Source: Sphaerisporangium perillae | Lineage (GTDB): Bacteria > Actinomycetota > Actinomycetes > Streptosporangiales > Streptosporangiaceae | Length of the DNA stretch: 53,624 nucleotides | Reading direction: 5' to 3' | Assembly: GCF_023276435.1 (NCBI RefSeq) | Contig: NZ_JALLPO010000053.1 | Coordinates: 1-53,624 of the forward strand | Part shown: one piece after another, positions 31,474 through 40,600 of the stretch | Position numbering within the stretch: the stretch's first letter is position 1 | How the letters are laid out: each line of letters opens with the position of its first letter | Position numbers and translations under genes: made by a program | The notes under the pieces: model-generated | What the model was told of the DNA's origin: nothing | What the model saw: only the letters and a program-made list of their open reading frames with translations | The model's database searches: none

Positions 31474-31622
31474 CGCTTCCCCTCCCCTACCGGGTCATCC
31501 GCGAACATGCACCAGGTCCCGCGCCGCCCAAGGCGCCGATCCACTCCACATCCCGTCCCACCGCCCCGGCGCCGGCGGAAAGGCACGGCGAGGCGGGTAG
31601 AACTCCTCCCGCCCCGCATCGG

Positions 31623-33278
31623 TCACCGGCGCATGAGGTCGGGGATGAGGGGGGCGGCGGCGCGGCGGGTGGCGGTGCCGCCGTTGGGGGCCGGGGCGCC
31701 GTAGGTGACCTCGACGTCGCGTTCCCGCGCGGCCGCGACGATGCCGGGGATGGCGCGTTCGGCGAGCGCGGAGATGGTCATGGCGGGGTTGACGGTCAGC
31801 GCTCCCGGCACGGCGGAGCCGTCGGTGACGAAGATGCCGGGGTGGCCGCGCAGCTCGTGGCGGTCGTCGAGGGCCGAGGTGGCCGGGTCGTCTCCGATGC
31901 GGCAGGACGCCAGCGGGTGCACGGTGTACGCACCCACCACGTCGTTGGTCCACGCCGCGACCTCGGCCAGCCCGTCGCGTTCGAGGATGTCCTTGACCTC
32001 GGCGTCCGCCAGGGCCCAGGCGCGCAGCGTGTTGGGGGTCGGGTCGTAGCGCAGCCGGCCGATGCCGAGCATCTGCTGGGACAGCCGGTCAGCGTTGCCG
32101 CGCTCCGGAGGCGGGCCGAACACGCCCTCGTTGTCGTCCTCGATCATCTGGAAGATGATCAGCCAGGAGCGCCAGCGCTTGAGCACTTCCTTCTTGTCGA
32201 CGCCGAACCAGCTCACGCCGCTCGCGCCGGGGACCTGGGCGAGAATGGTGCCGAGCCCCGGCGGGAAGTACAGCTGCTCCAGCGAGAAGCGCTCGTACTC
32301 CGGCAGCGACCCGTCGAGGCGGTCCCAGTTGGCGACGACCGGGCCTTTGCCGATCTGGTTGGCCTCGTAGGCCAGGCCGTTGCCGCGTTCGAGGCCGAGG
32401 ACGTCGCGGACGCGGTCCTCGTTGAGGATGGCGGTGTTGAGCCGCTCGCCGTTCCCGGAGAAGTAGCGGCCGACGGCACGGGGCATCGTGCCAAGCGTGG
32501 CCTCGCTGCGCTGCAGGATGACGGGTGTCGCGCCGGCGCCGGCCGCGAGCACGATGACCTTGGCGTCGATGGTGCCGCTTCCGGTGGTGATCCGGTAGTC
32601 CTCGTCGTCGACGTGCTGGTAGTGGACGCGGTACCCGCCGTCGTCGGTCCGCGAGATGTGCTGCACCTCGTGCAGCGGCCTGATCTCCGCGCCGTGGGCC
32701 AGTGCGGCCGGCAGGTAGGTGAACAGCAGCGACTTCTTGGCGTCGAAGCGGCATCCGGCCATCATCCAGTTGCAGTTCACGCACTGGGTGGGGTCGACGG
32801 CGACCGGCACCGGGTTCGCCGTGCGGCCGGCGTGGTCGCACGCCGCCGCCCATAGGCCTCCCGCGTAGGAGACGTCGCTCCATTCCTGCTGGTAGATCGG
32901 GATCGACTCGGCGACCCGGTCGTACCACGGGTCGAGGGTGTCGCGGCTGACGGCGGCCGGCCACATGCGCCGGCCGATGCTCCCGTGGCGCTCGAAGACG
33001 AAACGCGGCGCGCGCGGCATCGCGGCGAAGTAGACGACGCTGCCGCCGCCCACGCAGTTGCCGCCGAGGATGCTCATGCCGTCGCCCACGACGAAGTCGA
33101 AGGCCCGCGTGTAGGACGACCCGAGCTTGAAGTCCTGGTCGAAGTCCTCGCCGGTCAGCCACGGCCCGCGTTCGAGCACCACGACCTTCGCGCCGCCGGC
33201 GGCGAGGTGGTAGGCCGCGATCGCGCCGCCGAAGCCGCTGCCGACCACGAGGACGTCGGTGCGTTCCGTGCTGGTCAT
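31623..33278 (-). CDS. GMC oxidoreductase (cholesterol-oxidase-like)
   Basis: 551 aa, ATG 33278 overlapping the stop of the preceding gene (ATGA). FAD-binding motif VLVVGSGFGGAIAAYHLAAGGAKVVVLERG; GMSILGGNCVGGGSVVYFA; a cysteine-rich loop CVNCNWMMAGCRF; VIVLAAGAGATPVILQRS; and the catalytic carboxy region YTVHPLASCRIGDDP with VTDGSAVPGALTVNPAMTISALAERA (His and Asn of GMC enzymes). It oxidises an alcohol or C-C bond with O2. It is translationally coupled to a gluconate-dehydrogenase-subunit-3-like partner, which suggests an obligate complex. GMC-type genes are recurrent in enediyne clusters, so a role in core maturation is plausible. Confidence 0.88.
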   Translation of the reverse strand: MTSTERTDVLVVGSGFGGAIAAYHLAAGGAKVVVLERGPWLTGEDFDQDFKLGSSYTRAFDFVVGDGMSILGGNCVGGGSVVYFAAMPRAPRFVFERHGSIGRRMWPAAVSRDTLDPWYDRVAESIPIYQQEWSDVSYAGGLWAAACDHAGRTANPVPVAVDPTQCVNCNWMMAGCRFDAKKSLLFTYLPAALAHGAEIRPLHEVQHISRTDDGGYRVHYQHVDDEDYRITTGSGTIDAKVIVLAAGAGATPVILQRSEATLGTMPRAVGRYFSGNGERLNTAILNEDRVRDVLGLERGNGLAYEANQIGKGPVVANWDRLDGSLPEYERFSLEQLYFPPGLGTILAQVPGASGVSWFGVDKKEVLKRWRSWLIIFQMIEDDNEGVFGPPPERGNADRLSQQMLGIGRLRYDPTPNTLRAWALADAEVKDILERDGLAEVAAWTNDVVGAYTVHPLASCRIGDDPATSALDDRHELRGHPGIFVTDGSAVPGALTVNPAMTISALAERAIPGIVAAARERDVEVTYGAPAPNGGTATRRAAAPLIPDLMRR

Positions 33279-33844
33279 GCGGGGCTCCCTGAAGGGGTCG
33301 TGTCCGGGTGCAGGCGAGCCAGCGGCCGGCCGTAGGAGTACTCGGAGAAGCGCCACAGGCCGTCCGGGCCGGGCTTCTCGATGCCCAGCGCGATCAGCCC
33401 CGGATGCCCCTGGGCGATCGCGTCGGCGGTGTGCATGTGGGCCGCCGAGTCGAAGGCCATGTTGCTGAACAGCGCGAGGCTCACCCACAGGGCCTTCTCG
33501 GGGTGGCCGGGGGTGGTCAGCCGCTGGACCAGGGTGGTGCGGTGCTCGAAGGGCAGCGCGACGAACGGCGGCACGGACTCGTCCAGGTCCAGGGCGTGCT
33601 CGGCGGCGTACGCCCGCGCGTGGTCGTCCAGCGCGGAGGCGAAGCCGTCCAGGCCCTCGCTGATGCCGGTCGCGTCCCACTCCAGCAGCTCGATGGCGCC
33701 TGCGGCCACGGCGCCGCCGCCGGCGGCCGCGCCCGCCACGGCCCTGTCGTCCGGTGATCGCTTCTCGCCGGGGACGATCGTGTCCGCGAACGCCTCCAGC
33801 GTCATCGTCCTGGCTTGGTTCCCGTCTGGGGCTGGCGACCGCAT
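33275..33844 (-). CDS. DUF5987-like partner of the GMC oxidoreductase
   Basis: 189 aa, ATG 33844 behind AAGGGA. MTLEAFADTIVPGEKRSPDDRAVAGAAAGGGAVAAGAIELLEWD is the start usual for this group, related in layout to gluconate 2-dehydrogenase subunit 3; later LPFEHRTTLVQRL, FSNMAFDSAAHMHTADAI and GYSYGRPLARLHPDTTPSG-type end. No catalytic motif. The stop overlaps the start of the GMC gene, and such small proteins are typically encoded directly before a GMC flavoprotein, acting as an accessory or export partner. No Tat signal is visible, so the pair is probably cytoplasmic. A 16-bp element lies 68 nt upstream. Confidence 0.75.
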   Translation of the reverse strand: MRSPAPDGNQARTMTLEAFADTIVPGEKRSPDDRAVAGAAAGGGAVAAGAIELLEWDATGISEGLDGFASALDDHARAYAAEHALDLDESVPPFVALPFEHRTTLVQRLTTPGHPEKALWVSLALFSNMAFDSAAHMHTADAIAQGHPGLIALGIEKPGPDGLWRFSEYSYGRPLARLHPDTTPSGSPA

Positions 33845-34208
33845 AGGCGTTCCCTTCGTCCGTCCAGGCCGGCTGCCGACCAGTTCATCGTTCAGCCACG
33901 GCCGCCTCCGGTGCATCTTCTGAGTTGCTTTCACATTTCCGCCGCCGCATCCGCAGAAAGCGGATATGAGCAGGCAGGGGGGCCTTAGGGGTTGTCGCAG
34001 GAGGTACGGCGGCCAATTCTGATGACATGGCCAAGTGCCGTTGATGTGTCGTCGTCGAGCGTCGTCTTTCCCGGAATTCACTTCCTGACCGGGTGGGATC
34101 CATTCACAGCAGTGGGATGTGAGCAGATGACGGAGGCTCGCGAGGACGAGTACTCCCGTGTCAATTCGGGGTCGATCACCACAACACCTCCAACGCACGG
34201 GAGGAGCA
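33845..34208. other. Divergent region between the DUF5987/GMC operon and the AraC gene
   Basis: 364 nt with no gene. It holds a cluster element at 33913, an ATCCGC-AGAAA-GCGGAT inverted repeat at 33949-33965 (34 nt further on), and GGAATTCACTTCC at 34072. AraC-type auto-regulation could use the inverted repeat. Confidence 0.5.
33913..33928 (+). promoter_or_regulatory. 16-bp cluster element, copy 7
   Basis: GCATCTTCTGAGTTGC. 68 nt upstream of the minus-strand DUF5987 start; 280 nt upstream of the AraC start. Confidence 0.65.
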
Positions 34209-34982
34209 ATGGAAAGCGCAATCGAACAAGCCGTCCTGCGCGTCGTCAGGAGCATGCACGAAAACCTGGGCGAGCAGCTGACCATCAATGACATGGCTCG
34301 CACGGCGATGTTCAGCAAGTTCCACTTCTCCCGCGTGTTCCAGCGGGTCACCGGCTTGTCGCCCGGCCGCTTCCTGTCCGCGGTGCGGATCCAGGAGGCC
34401 AAGAGGCTCCTCGCCTCCACCTCGTTGACCGTCACGGACATCAGCCACAGAGTGGGCTATTCCAGTGTCGGAACCTTCAGTTCTCGTTTCACCAGCAGCG
34501 TGGGACTTTCTCCGACGAAATACCGTCAGCTCAAGAGCGTCGCGCCGCGGGCGCCGATCGATGGATTCGACGAGCCGCCCGTCATGGGTCCGGTGACGAC
34601 GACGATCCGGGGTGACATCTTCTCCCCGCTCGAGGACCAGCCCATCTTCGCCGGCCTTTTTCCCGACCGGATCCTCGAGGGCCGTCCCGTGAGGTACACG
34701 ATCCTGCGCAAGCCGGGTCCGTACGTGCTGGAGGACGTGCCGCAAGGTGAGTGGCACCTGATGGCCCAGGCCGTCGCCCCGGGCCGCGAGGACGCGGTGG
34801 ATCATGCCCCGGGCGGCGACGAGGCCCTGTGCATCGGCCGCCACGGCCCGATCACCGTACGGCCCGGCACGCACACGAGAATCGCCGACCTTTCCCTGCA
34901 CCCGATGCGCCCCCTCGACCCCCCGGTGTTGCTCGCCCTGCGCGACCTGTTACCCGTCAACGTCCCGCAGCTCATCCACTGA
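34209..34982 (+). CDS. AraC-family transcriptional regulator with amino-terminal HTH and TTA codon
   Basis: 257 aa, ATG 34209 behind GGGAGGAG. The DNA-binding domain is at the amino end (about 5-105): LTINDMARTAMFSKFHFSRVFQRVTGLSPGRFLSAVRIQEAKRLLASTSLTVTDISHRVGYSSVGTFSSRFTSSVGLSPTKYR, with both helix-turn-helix units complete. The carboxy half (about 120-257) is a beta-rich domain of unknown ligand (VRYTILRKPGPYVLEDVPQGEWHLMAQAV). Codon 248 is TTA (34950-34952), so its translation in a sporulating actinomycete would depend on the bldA leucyl-tRNA. It is the only cluster-type regulator in the window and is itself preceded by the 16-bp element, which makes it a candidate pathway activator, though not shown to bind that element. 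Confidence 0.85.
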   Translation: MESAIEQAVLRVVRSMHENLGEQLTINDMARTAMFSKFHFSRVFQRVTGLSPGRFLSAVRIQEAKRLLASTSLTVTDISHRVGYSSVGTFSSRFTSSVGLSPTKYRQLKSVAPRAPIDGFDEPPVMGPVTTTIRGDIFSPLEDQPIFAGLFPDRILEGRPVRYTILRKPGPYVLEDVPQGEWHLMAQAVAPGREDAVDHAPGGDEALCIGRHGPITVRPGTHTRIADLSLHPMRPLDPPVLLALRDLLPVNVPQLIH

Positions 34983-35249
34983 GCGCGTTGACGACGCCAT
35001 CGTGGCGGCCTTGAGCACCTTGACATGAATTGTCGTTATTTAGTGTGACCTGATCTGAGTTGAAGCTTTGAGAAACCGCCGGCCGAACCCGAGCCGCCGC
35101 TTCGTCCGACTTCTTGTGACCCTTACCTGACGCCGTGCGGCCGTGCCACCTGTCGCCGTGCCGGCACGCGGATGGCGGGCGCCCCATCAGGTGGGCGCCC
35201 GCCATCTCCGTGTCCCCCAGGCCCCGGGCCGGCTGCCCGCCCGGCTCCT
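34983..35249. other. Convergent intergenic region with an AT-rich patch
   Basis: 267 nt between the AraC stop and the P450 stop. Around 35019-35060 there is an unusually AT-rich stretch with TTGACATGAATTGTCGTTAT that has no gene downstream on its strand; it may be debris of an insertion. A terminator hairpin follows. Confidence 0.45.
35171..35206. terminator. Bidirectional terminator between convergent genes
   Basis: Arms GATGGCGGGCGCCC (35171-35184) and GGGCGCCCGCCATC (35193-35206) pair perfectly around an 8-nt loop, between the AraC gene and the end of the core enediyne operon. Confidence 0.8.
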
Positions 35250-36665
35250 TCAGGCGGGGTGGACGGTCATCGGCAGGCCGCCGCGGACGCGCAGGGAGAG
35301 CATCGGCTCGGGGACCACGTCGTGGCCGGGGAGCTGGGTCAGCCGCAGGTCACGGGCGATCATGGCGATCACGAACGTGGCCTCCATCATCCCGAGGTGG
35401 TTGCCGACACAGAACCGGGGTCCGGCGCCGAAGGGGATGTAGGCGTACCTCGGCCGGTTCACCGGACGGTCGGGGTCGAACCGCTCCGGGTCGAACCGGT
35501 CCGGCTCGTCCCAGAAAGCGGGGTGCCGGTGCAGGGTGTAGGGGCTGATGAGGACGTCGGAGCCGGCGGGCACGTGATAGCCGCCGACCTCGTCGTCGCC
35601 CTGCGCCTCCCGGGGCAGCATCCACACCGGCGGGTAGAGCCGCATGACCTCCTCCACCACCATCGCCGTGTACCGCAGCCGGTGGAGGTCCTCGTGCACG
35701 GGCAGCCGGTCGCCGAGCACCTCGACGGCCTCGGCGTGCAGCCGGTCGCGGACCTCGGGATGCCGGTCGATGAGGTGGAAGGTCCACGCCAGGGTGCTGG
35801 CCGTGGTCTCGTGCCCGGCGAGCAGCAGGGTGACCAGCTCGTCGCGCATCCGCTGCCGGCCGACGCGGGGGTCGGCCTCCTGCCGGGTCGAGGCGATCAG
35901 ACGGGAGACGACGTCGTCACCGAGCTCGCCCGGACGGGCCAGGCGGTCGGCGACGAGATGGTCGACGATGCGCTGCAGCTCGGCGCGGGCACGGCGGAAC
36001 CGCATCTGCTTGGGCAGCGGCACCCACATCGGCACCTTGCTCAGCGTGACCAGCTCGAACATCGCCTGGTCCTGGACGGCCTCGAAGGAGTGCCCGATCG
36101 AGCTGAAGGCGCCGAGGTCGGCGTCGAGCAGGGTGCGCCCGAGCACGCCGAGGCTGAGCCAGGTCATCTCCTGCACGACGTCGACCGGCTCGCCGCCCGT
36201 GTGGGCCCGCAGCCGTTCGACGAGGTTCGCCGCCTCCGCCGCGATCACGGCGTCCATCCGGCTGATCCGCTTGTTCTGGAACACCGGCTGGATCATCCTG
36301 CGCTGCTTGCGCCACAGATCGCCCTCGCTGGTCAGCAGGCCGTCGCCGATGGCACGCCGCGCCTGCACGAGACCGACGCCCTTGTGGTAGTTGCCGTTGT
36401 TGTCGGCCAGGACGTGCTTGGCGTGGTCGGGGTGGTTGAAGAAGTAGAGGGTCTTCGGGCCGATGCGCAGCCGGGCGGCGTCGCCGTAGGTCGCGGCCAG
36501 GTTCATCAGCGCGAGCCGGTCGGTGGCGAGCTTCTTGAACAGCCCGGGCCCCGCCCAGAGCGGGGGCCCGGGGGGCACCCGCCGGGCGGACGGCGCCGCC
36601 CGGCCCGATGCCTTCCCGGAGACGCTGCCGGCCGCCTTGCCGGCCTTGGGTCCGGTGAGGGTCAC
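35250..36665 (-). CDS. Cytochrome P450 of the core operon
   Basis: 471 aa from GTG 36665, which overlaps the flavin reductase stop (GTGA). Heme loop FGAGPRFCVGNHLGMME; ExxR is EEVMR with the following YPPVWMLPREA; I-helix LLAGHETTASTLAW. The amino part VPPGPPLWAGPGLFKKLATDRLALMNLAATYGD and size resemble the CYP102/CYP4-like long-chain branch, unlike the 13781 gene. It is the last gene of the operon with unbL/V/U, pksE, thioesterase and flavin reductase. P450s of this kind are part of the conserved accessory set of enediyne clusters, so an early oxidation of the polyene or core is likely. Confidence 0.9.
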   Translation of the reverse strand: MTLTGPKAGKAAGSVSGKASGRAAPSARRVPPGPPLWAGPGLFKKLATDRLALMNLAATYGDAARLRIGPKTLYFFNHPDHAKHVLADNNGNYHKGVGLVQARRAIGDGLLTSEGDLWRKQRRMIQPVFQNKRISRMDAVIAAEAANLVERLRAHTGGEPVDVVQEMTWLSLGVLGRTLLDADLGAFSSIGHSFEAVQDQAMFELVTLSKVPMWVPLPKQMRFRRARAELQRIVDHLVADRLARPGELGDDVVSRLIASTRQEADPRVGRQRMRDELVTLLLAGHETTASTLAWTFHLIDRHPEVRDRLHAEAVEVLGDRLPVHEDLHRLRYTAMVVEEVMRLYPPVWMLPREAQGDDEVGGYHVPAGSDVLISPYTLHRHPAFWDEPDRFDPERFDPDRPVNRPRYAYIPFGAGPRFCVGNHLGMMEATFVIAMIARDLRLTQLPGHDVVPEPMLSLRVRGGLPMTVHPA

Positions 36666-37201
36666 AGCGGCACCTCGCTCCAGTCGGGGCTCATCTGACG
36701 GACCTTGCCCTTGAAGAACAGCAGGCAGTCGCGATCGGTCGGCAGGGCGAGGGTGAGGATCTTCCCGATGAAGATGGTGTGGTCGCCGCCGTCGTAGGTG
36801 CGCCACACCTCACACTCGAAGCTGGCGAGGGTCCCGGTGAGCAGCGGCGCCCCGGTCTCCTCGCCAGGGGCCCAGTCGATGTTCTCGAACTGGGCCGCGC
36901 CCAGGGGACGCCAGCGGTTGGCGAAGTGCATCGCCTCCGGCTCCTGGTGCGCGGCCAGCACGGACACCCCGAAGTAGCCCGTGGTGGTGAGGCACTGGTG
37001 CATCATCGCGCCGCGGTCGACGCAGACCAGCACCAGCGGCGGGTCGAGCGACACCGAGGTGAAGGAGTTGGCGGTCATGGCGTGCGGGATCGCGCCGCCC
37101 GTCGTCACCACGGTGACCCCGGTGGCGAACGTCCCGAACGCTCGCCGCAGCGCCTTCAGGTCCGCCACCGGGCGGGTTTGCGTGGATTGGTCGACGTTCA
37201 C
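36662..37201 (-). CDS. Flavin reductase (HpaC/SgcE6-like)
   Basis: 179 aa, ATG 37201. DLKALRRAFGTFATGVTVVTTGG, HAMTANSFTSVSLDPPLVLVCVDRGAMMHQCL, GYFGVSVLAAHQEPEAMHFA and ECEVWRTYDGGDHTIFIGKIL are the standard blocks of FMN/FAD reductases that supply two-component monooxygenases with reduced flavin using NAD(P)H. The enediyne cluster enzyme SgcE6 is of this family. Its oxygenase partner is not adjacent; the acyl-CoA-dehydrogenase-like monooxygenase at 6160-7413 is the best candidate in the window. Confidence 0.9.
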   Translation of the reverse strand: MNVDQSTQTRPVADLKALRRAFGTFATGVTVVTTGGAIPHAMTANSFTSVSLDPPLVLVCVDRGAMMHQCLTTTGYFGVSVLAAHQEPEAMHFANRWRPLGAAQFENIDWAPGEETGAPLLTGTLASFECEVWRTYDGGDHTIFIGKILTLALPTDRDCLLFFKGKVRQMSPDWSEVPL

Positions 37202-37234
37202 GCTGTCCTCCTCGCTGACTGTCGGGGGCCGCGC

Positions 37235-37663
37235 CTACGAGGCATACGGTTCGAGCGCCCGTGCCAAGGCGTCGGGCACCCTGGAGGGGACCGTACGGGT
37301 GTTGGGCCCGCGCATGCAGGCCACCCGCTGCCGGCCCCGGGCGATCAGCGTCTCGGTGCCGTCCGGGTCGAGCCGGACGTAGTCGAAGCTGAACTCGACC
37401 TGGGTCTGGGCCAGCTCCTGCAGCCGCATCCTGATGGACAGCTCGCTGAAGGCCGTGATCTCGGCGAAGAACTCGCAGTCGACCTTCAGCGTGAACAGCT
37501 TCAGGTCGTCCTGGAGGTCGGCGAGCACCTCCGGCGCCCGCTGCTTGAGGAACATCTCCCGGCAGCGTCCCTGCCAGCGCAGGTAGTTGACGTAGTAGAC
37601 GTTGCCCACGATGTTGGTCTCTTCGAAGCCGACCGTGTGCAGGTATTCGTAGTACTTGCCCAT
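37235..37663 (-). CDS. Enediyne-type hot-dog thioesterase
   Basis: 142 aa, ATG 37663, 4 nt after the PKS stop. The hot-dog fold is shown by YYEYLHTVGFEETNIVGNVYYVNYLRWQGRCREMFL, a block typical of the acyl-ACP thioesterases encoded directly after enediyne PKS genes (CalE7, SgcE10 type). The usual motif Glu-Thr-Asn-x-Val-Gly-Asn-Val-Tyr is intact, and these enzymes lack the Asp/Glu nucleophile of 4-hydroxybenzoyl-CoA thioesterases. It releases the nascent polyene/beta-keto acid from the PKS ACP, often with decarboxylation. Confidence 0.95.
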   Translation of the reverse strand: MGKYYEYLHTVGFEETNIVGNVYYVNYLRWQGRCREMFLKQRAPEVLADLQDDLKLFTLKVDCEFFAEITAFSELSIRMRLQELAQTQVEFSFDYVRLDPDGTETLIARGRQRVACMRGPNTRTVPSRVPDALARALEPYAS

Positions 37664-37667
37664 CGGG

Positions 37668-40600
37668 CTAGGACCGCCCTTCCGTGAGGACCGCGAACAC
37701 GACCGGGCCGGGGGCGTCCCGGAGGGCCGTGACGAGCGTGGAGACCCGCACGCCGTCCGAGGAGAGGACGGCCCACGCGTCCCGCCGCGCGGGGTTGAGG
37801 GTGAGGGACGCGCTCGGCTGGTGACCGGCGCTTCGCAGGGCCCGGACGGCGGCCAGCACCCGCGTCGCCGCGGTGTCGAGGCCTTCGCCCGTCTCGGTGG
37901 CGATCCGCTCGGCGAGCGGCGCGTGCGTGCCGAGCAGGTCGGCCCACTCCGCGGCGGTCCGCTCGGCGACCGGCTCGACGCCGGAGCCGACCGGGCCCGC
38001 GGCGACGACGCACAGGGTGACCCCGGCCCCGTGGGACGCCGAGACCGTACGGCCGCCGTCGATCTCCAGCCGCCCTTCGGCGTCCTGCCGGACCTCGACC
38101 GGGTGACCGGCGGCGCGCCCGGCGGCCACGGCCGTGCGGGCCTCCCGCTCGGCCGCGGTGCCGGAGCCGCCCGGGGCAAAGGGCTCGACGGCGACGGCCA
38201 CCCGGGCGCCGGTCAGGTCCTCGAGCGTGCGCTCCAGGTATGACCCGAGCAGCGGGGCGACCCACGGGCCCCTGCCGTCCTTCTTGCGCACCGCCTGCAG
38301 GCGGAGGCCTTCCCACCGCTCGACGACCTCGCCGGCGGCGGTGCGCACGGCGATGTCGTAGATGTAGGTGTCGCCCTCGTGGAACCGCTCGGTGGCGCAA
38401 TAGCGCAGCACCCCCGCGTCGGCGAGCGCCGCGCCGCCGGGGTACACCCGCTCGATCCCGACCGGCAGCAGTGTGGCGTCCGGCACGCAGACCTGGTTGC
38501 CGTGCATGAGCGCGTCGCGCATGCCCGGGTCGCCGAGCAGCAGCTCGCCGGACAGGAAGCCGGCGAACCAGTCCCTGGCGTCCACGGCGGCCACGTCGGC
38601 GTCGACGTGCCGCGCGGCGGCCCTGTGGTAGCGGCGCAGGCGGTGGAACCGCCCGCCCTGGAACAGCACGTCGCCGTACATCTCGCTCGGCGGGTCCAGC
38701 GGGACGGCCGGCAGGCCCTCGCCGATCTGGTCCGGCGGCCCGGCGGGGACGCCGTCCTCGGTGTAGCGCAGCCGCGCGCGGAAGTGCTCCACCTCGAACC
38801 CGGTCTCGGCGCTGCGGATGGCCACCTCCACCGTGTCGTCGTCGGTGACGGCCGCGGCGACGCGGATGGTGGTGCTGCCCTCCGGCGGCACGATGATCGG
38901 CCGCAGGAACTCGGCCTCCTCGATGACCGGCGCCGCGTCCCGCCCGGTGGCCGCGGCGGCCACCTGGGCCATGGCCTCCATGCCGAACACCGCCGGGAAC
39001 AGCAGGTTGCCGTCCAGGAGGTGGTCGGCGAGGTAGAGGTCGGTGCCGGCGTTCATCTCGGCCTCGGCGACGAGCTCGACGCCGTGGTAGTGGATCAGCG
39101 GCTTGTCGACGAACCGCAGCAGCGGCAGCGCCGGCAGGTCGTAGCGGACGGTGTCGATGCCCTCGGTACGCCCGCTGATCACGACAACGGTGGGCGCGTC
39201 GGGGTCGGCGACGAGCCGCCGCATGATCCCCACCCCCTGCTCGGGGGAGATCGGCGTGATGCCCTTGCGAGCGAGGCCCTCGACGACCGAGAGCCGCTCG
39301 CCCATGCCGACGTCGGACCAGACCGACCATTCCATGCAGATGGCGCGGCATCCGGGGTTGGCCTCGCCCACCTCGCAGGTGAGGCTCGCCAGCCAGTCGT
39401 TGGCGGTGGAGTAGTGCGCCTCGCCGTGCAGGCCGGCGCGGCCGATGATGCTGCCGAAGGTCACCAGCAGGCGCAGGCGACCGGGTTCGACGGCGTCGAG
39501 CACGTTGCGCAGGCCGTCGATCTTCGGAGCGAACGTGCGCCGGAACGCGGCCATGTCCAGGCCGGTCAGCCCGCTCGGCTCGTTGCGGCCGGCGCCGTGC
39601 AGCACCGCCGTGACCGGCCCGAGGGCCGCCTCCAGCTCGGCGACCCCGGCGCGCACCTGCGCGGGGTCGGTGACGTCGGCCCGCGCGTAGTGGACCGTGA
39701 CGCCGGAGCCGGCCATCCTGCGCAGGTTGTCGGCGAGCTCGGCGTCGGCGGCGGGGTCGGAGCGGCCGAGGACGGCGAGCTTCGCCCCGCTGTCGGCGGC
39801 CACCGCGAGCGCGCACTCGGCGGTGATGCCCTTGCCTCCGCCGGTCACCAGCAGCACGTCGGTCCCGTCCAGCGGCTGGACGGTACGCGCCGGCCGTACG
39901 GGCATGGCCCGCAGCGTCGGCACCCGCCGCACACCCTCGGCGTCGTAGAACGCCTCGGCGAACTTGGTGGTCGAGGCCACCTCCGCCACCACCCAGGCGA
40001 CCGCCTCGGGCGCCGCCGGGACGTGGACGATGGTGGTGCGCAGGTGCGGGGCCTCCAGCTGCAGCGTCTTGGCCAGGCCGGCGGCGCCGCGGTCGTGCTG
40101 CACCACGACGAACCGGGTGCCCGCCGCGCCGGCGATGGCCGACTTCGCGCCGAGCAGCGCCTGCTCCAGGTGCTCTTCCGCGCAGTCCGGCGGCAGGACC
40201 ACCAGGACGCCGGAACCGACCTTCCCGCGTTCGAGCGCCTCGCGCAGTGGCCCGGCGAGCGGGGAGTCCCCGGCCGCGTACAGCTGCCATTGGCCGTTCT
40301 CCTGCGGCGAGGTGCGGGCCGGCAGGGGCAGCGCGTCGAGGTCGACGGCGAACGGCCGTGCCCAGGACGCCGCTCCGGCGACCACGGACAGCGGAGCCGC
40401 CTCGGCGGACCCGGCGTTCGCGGCCAGCGCGTCGAGCGCCTCGGACAGCTCGCGCAGGCTCGCCGTGGCGAGGTTGGTCGGCGCCTGGGACGCGGGCACG
40501 CCCAGCCGCTGGGTGGCCTGGTCGATGATGTGCATCACCGTGACCGAGCTGAGGTGCAGCTCGTCCAGCGGCCTGCTGTCCGCGCCGACCATCTCCAGCG

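Noticed and set aside
29150-34084. GGAATTCACTTCC present both upstream of tyrA (near 29152) and upstream of the AraC gene (34072)
   Set aside because: A 13-bp match is expected by chance several times in a window of this size; no third copy was seen.
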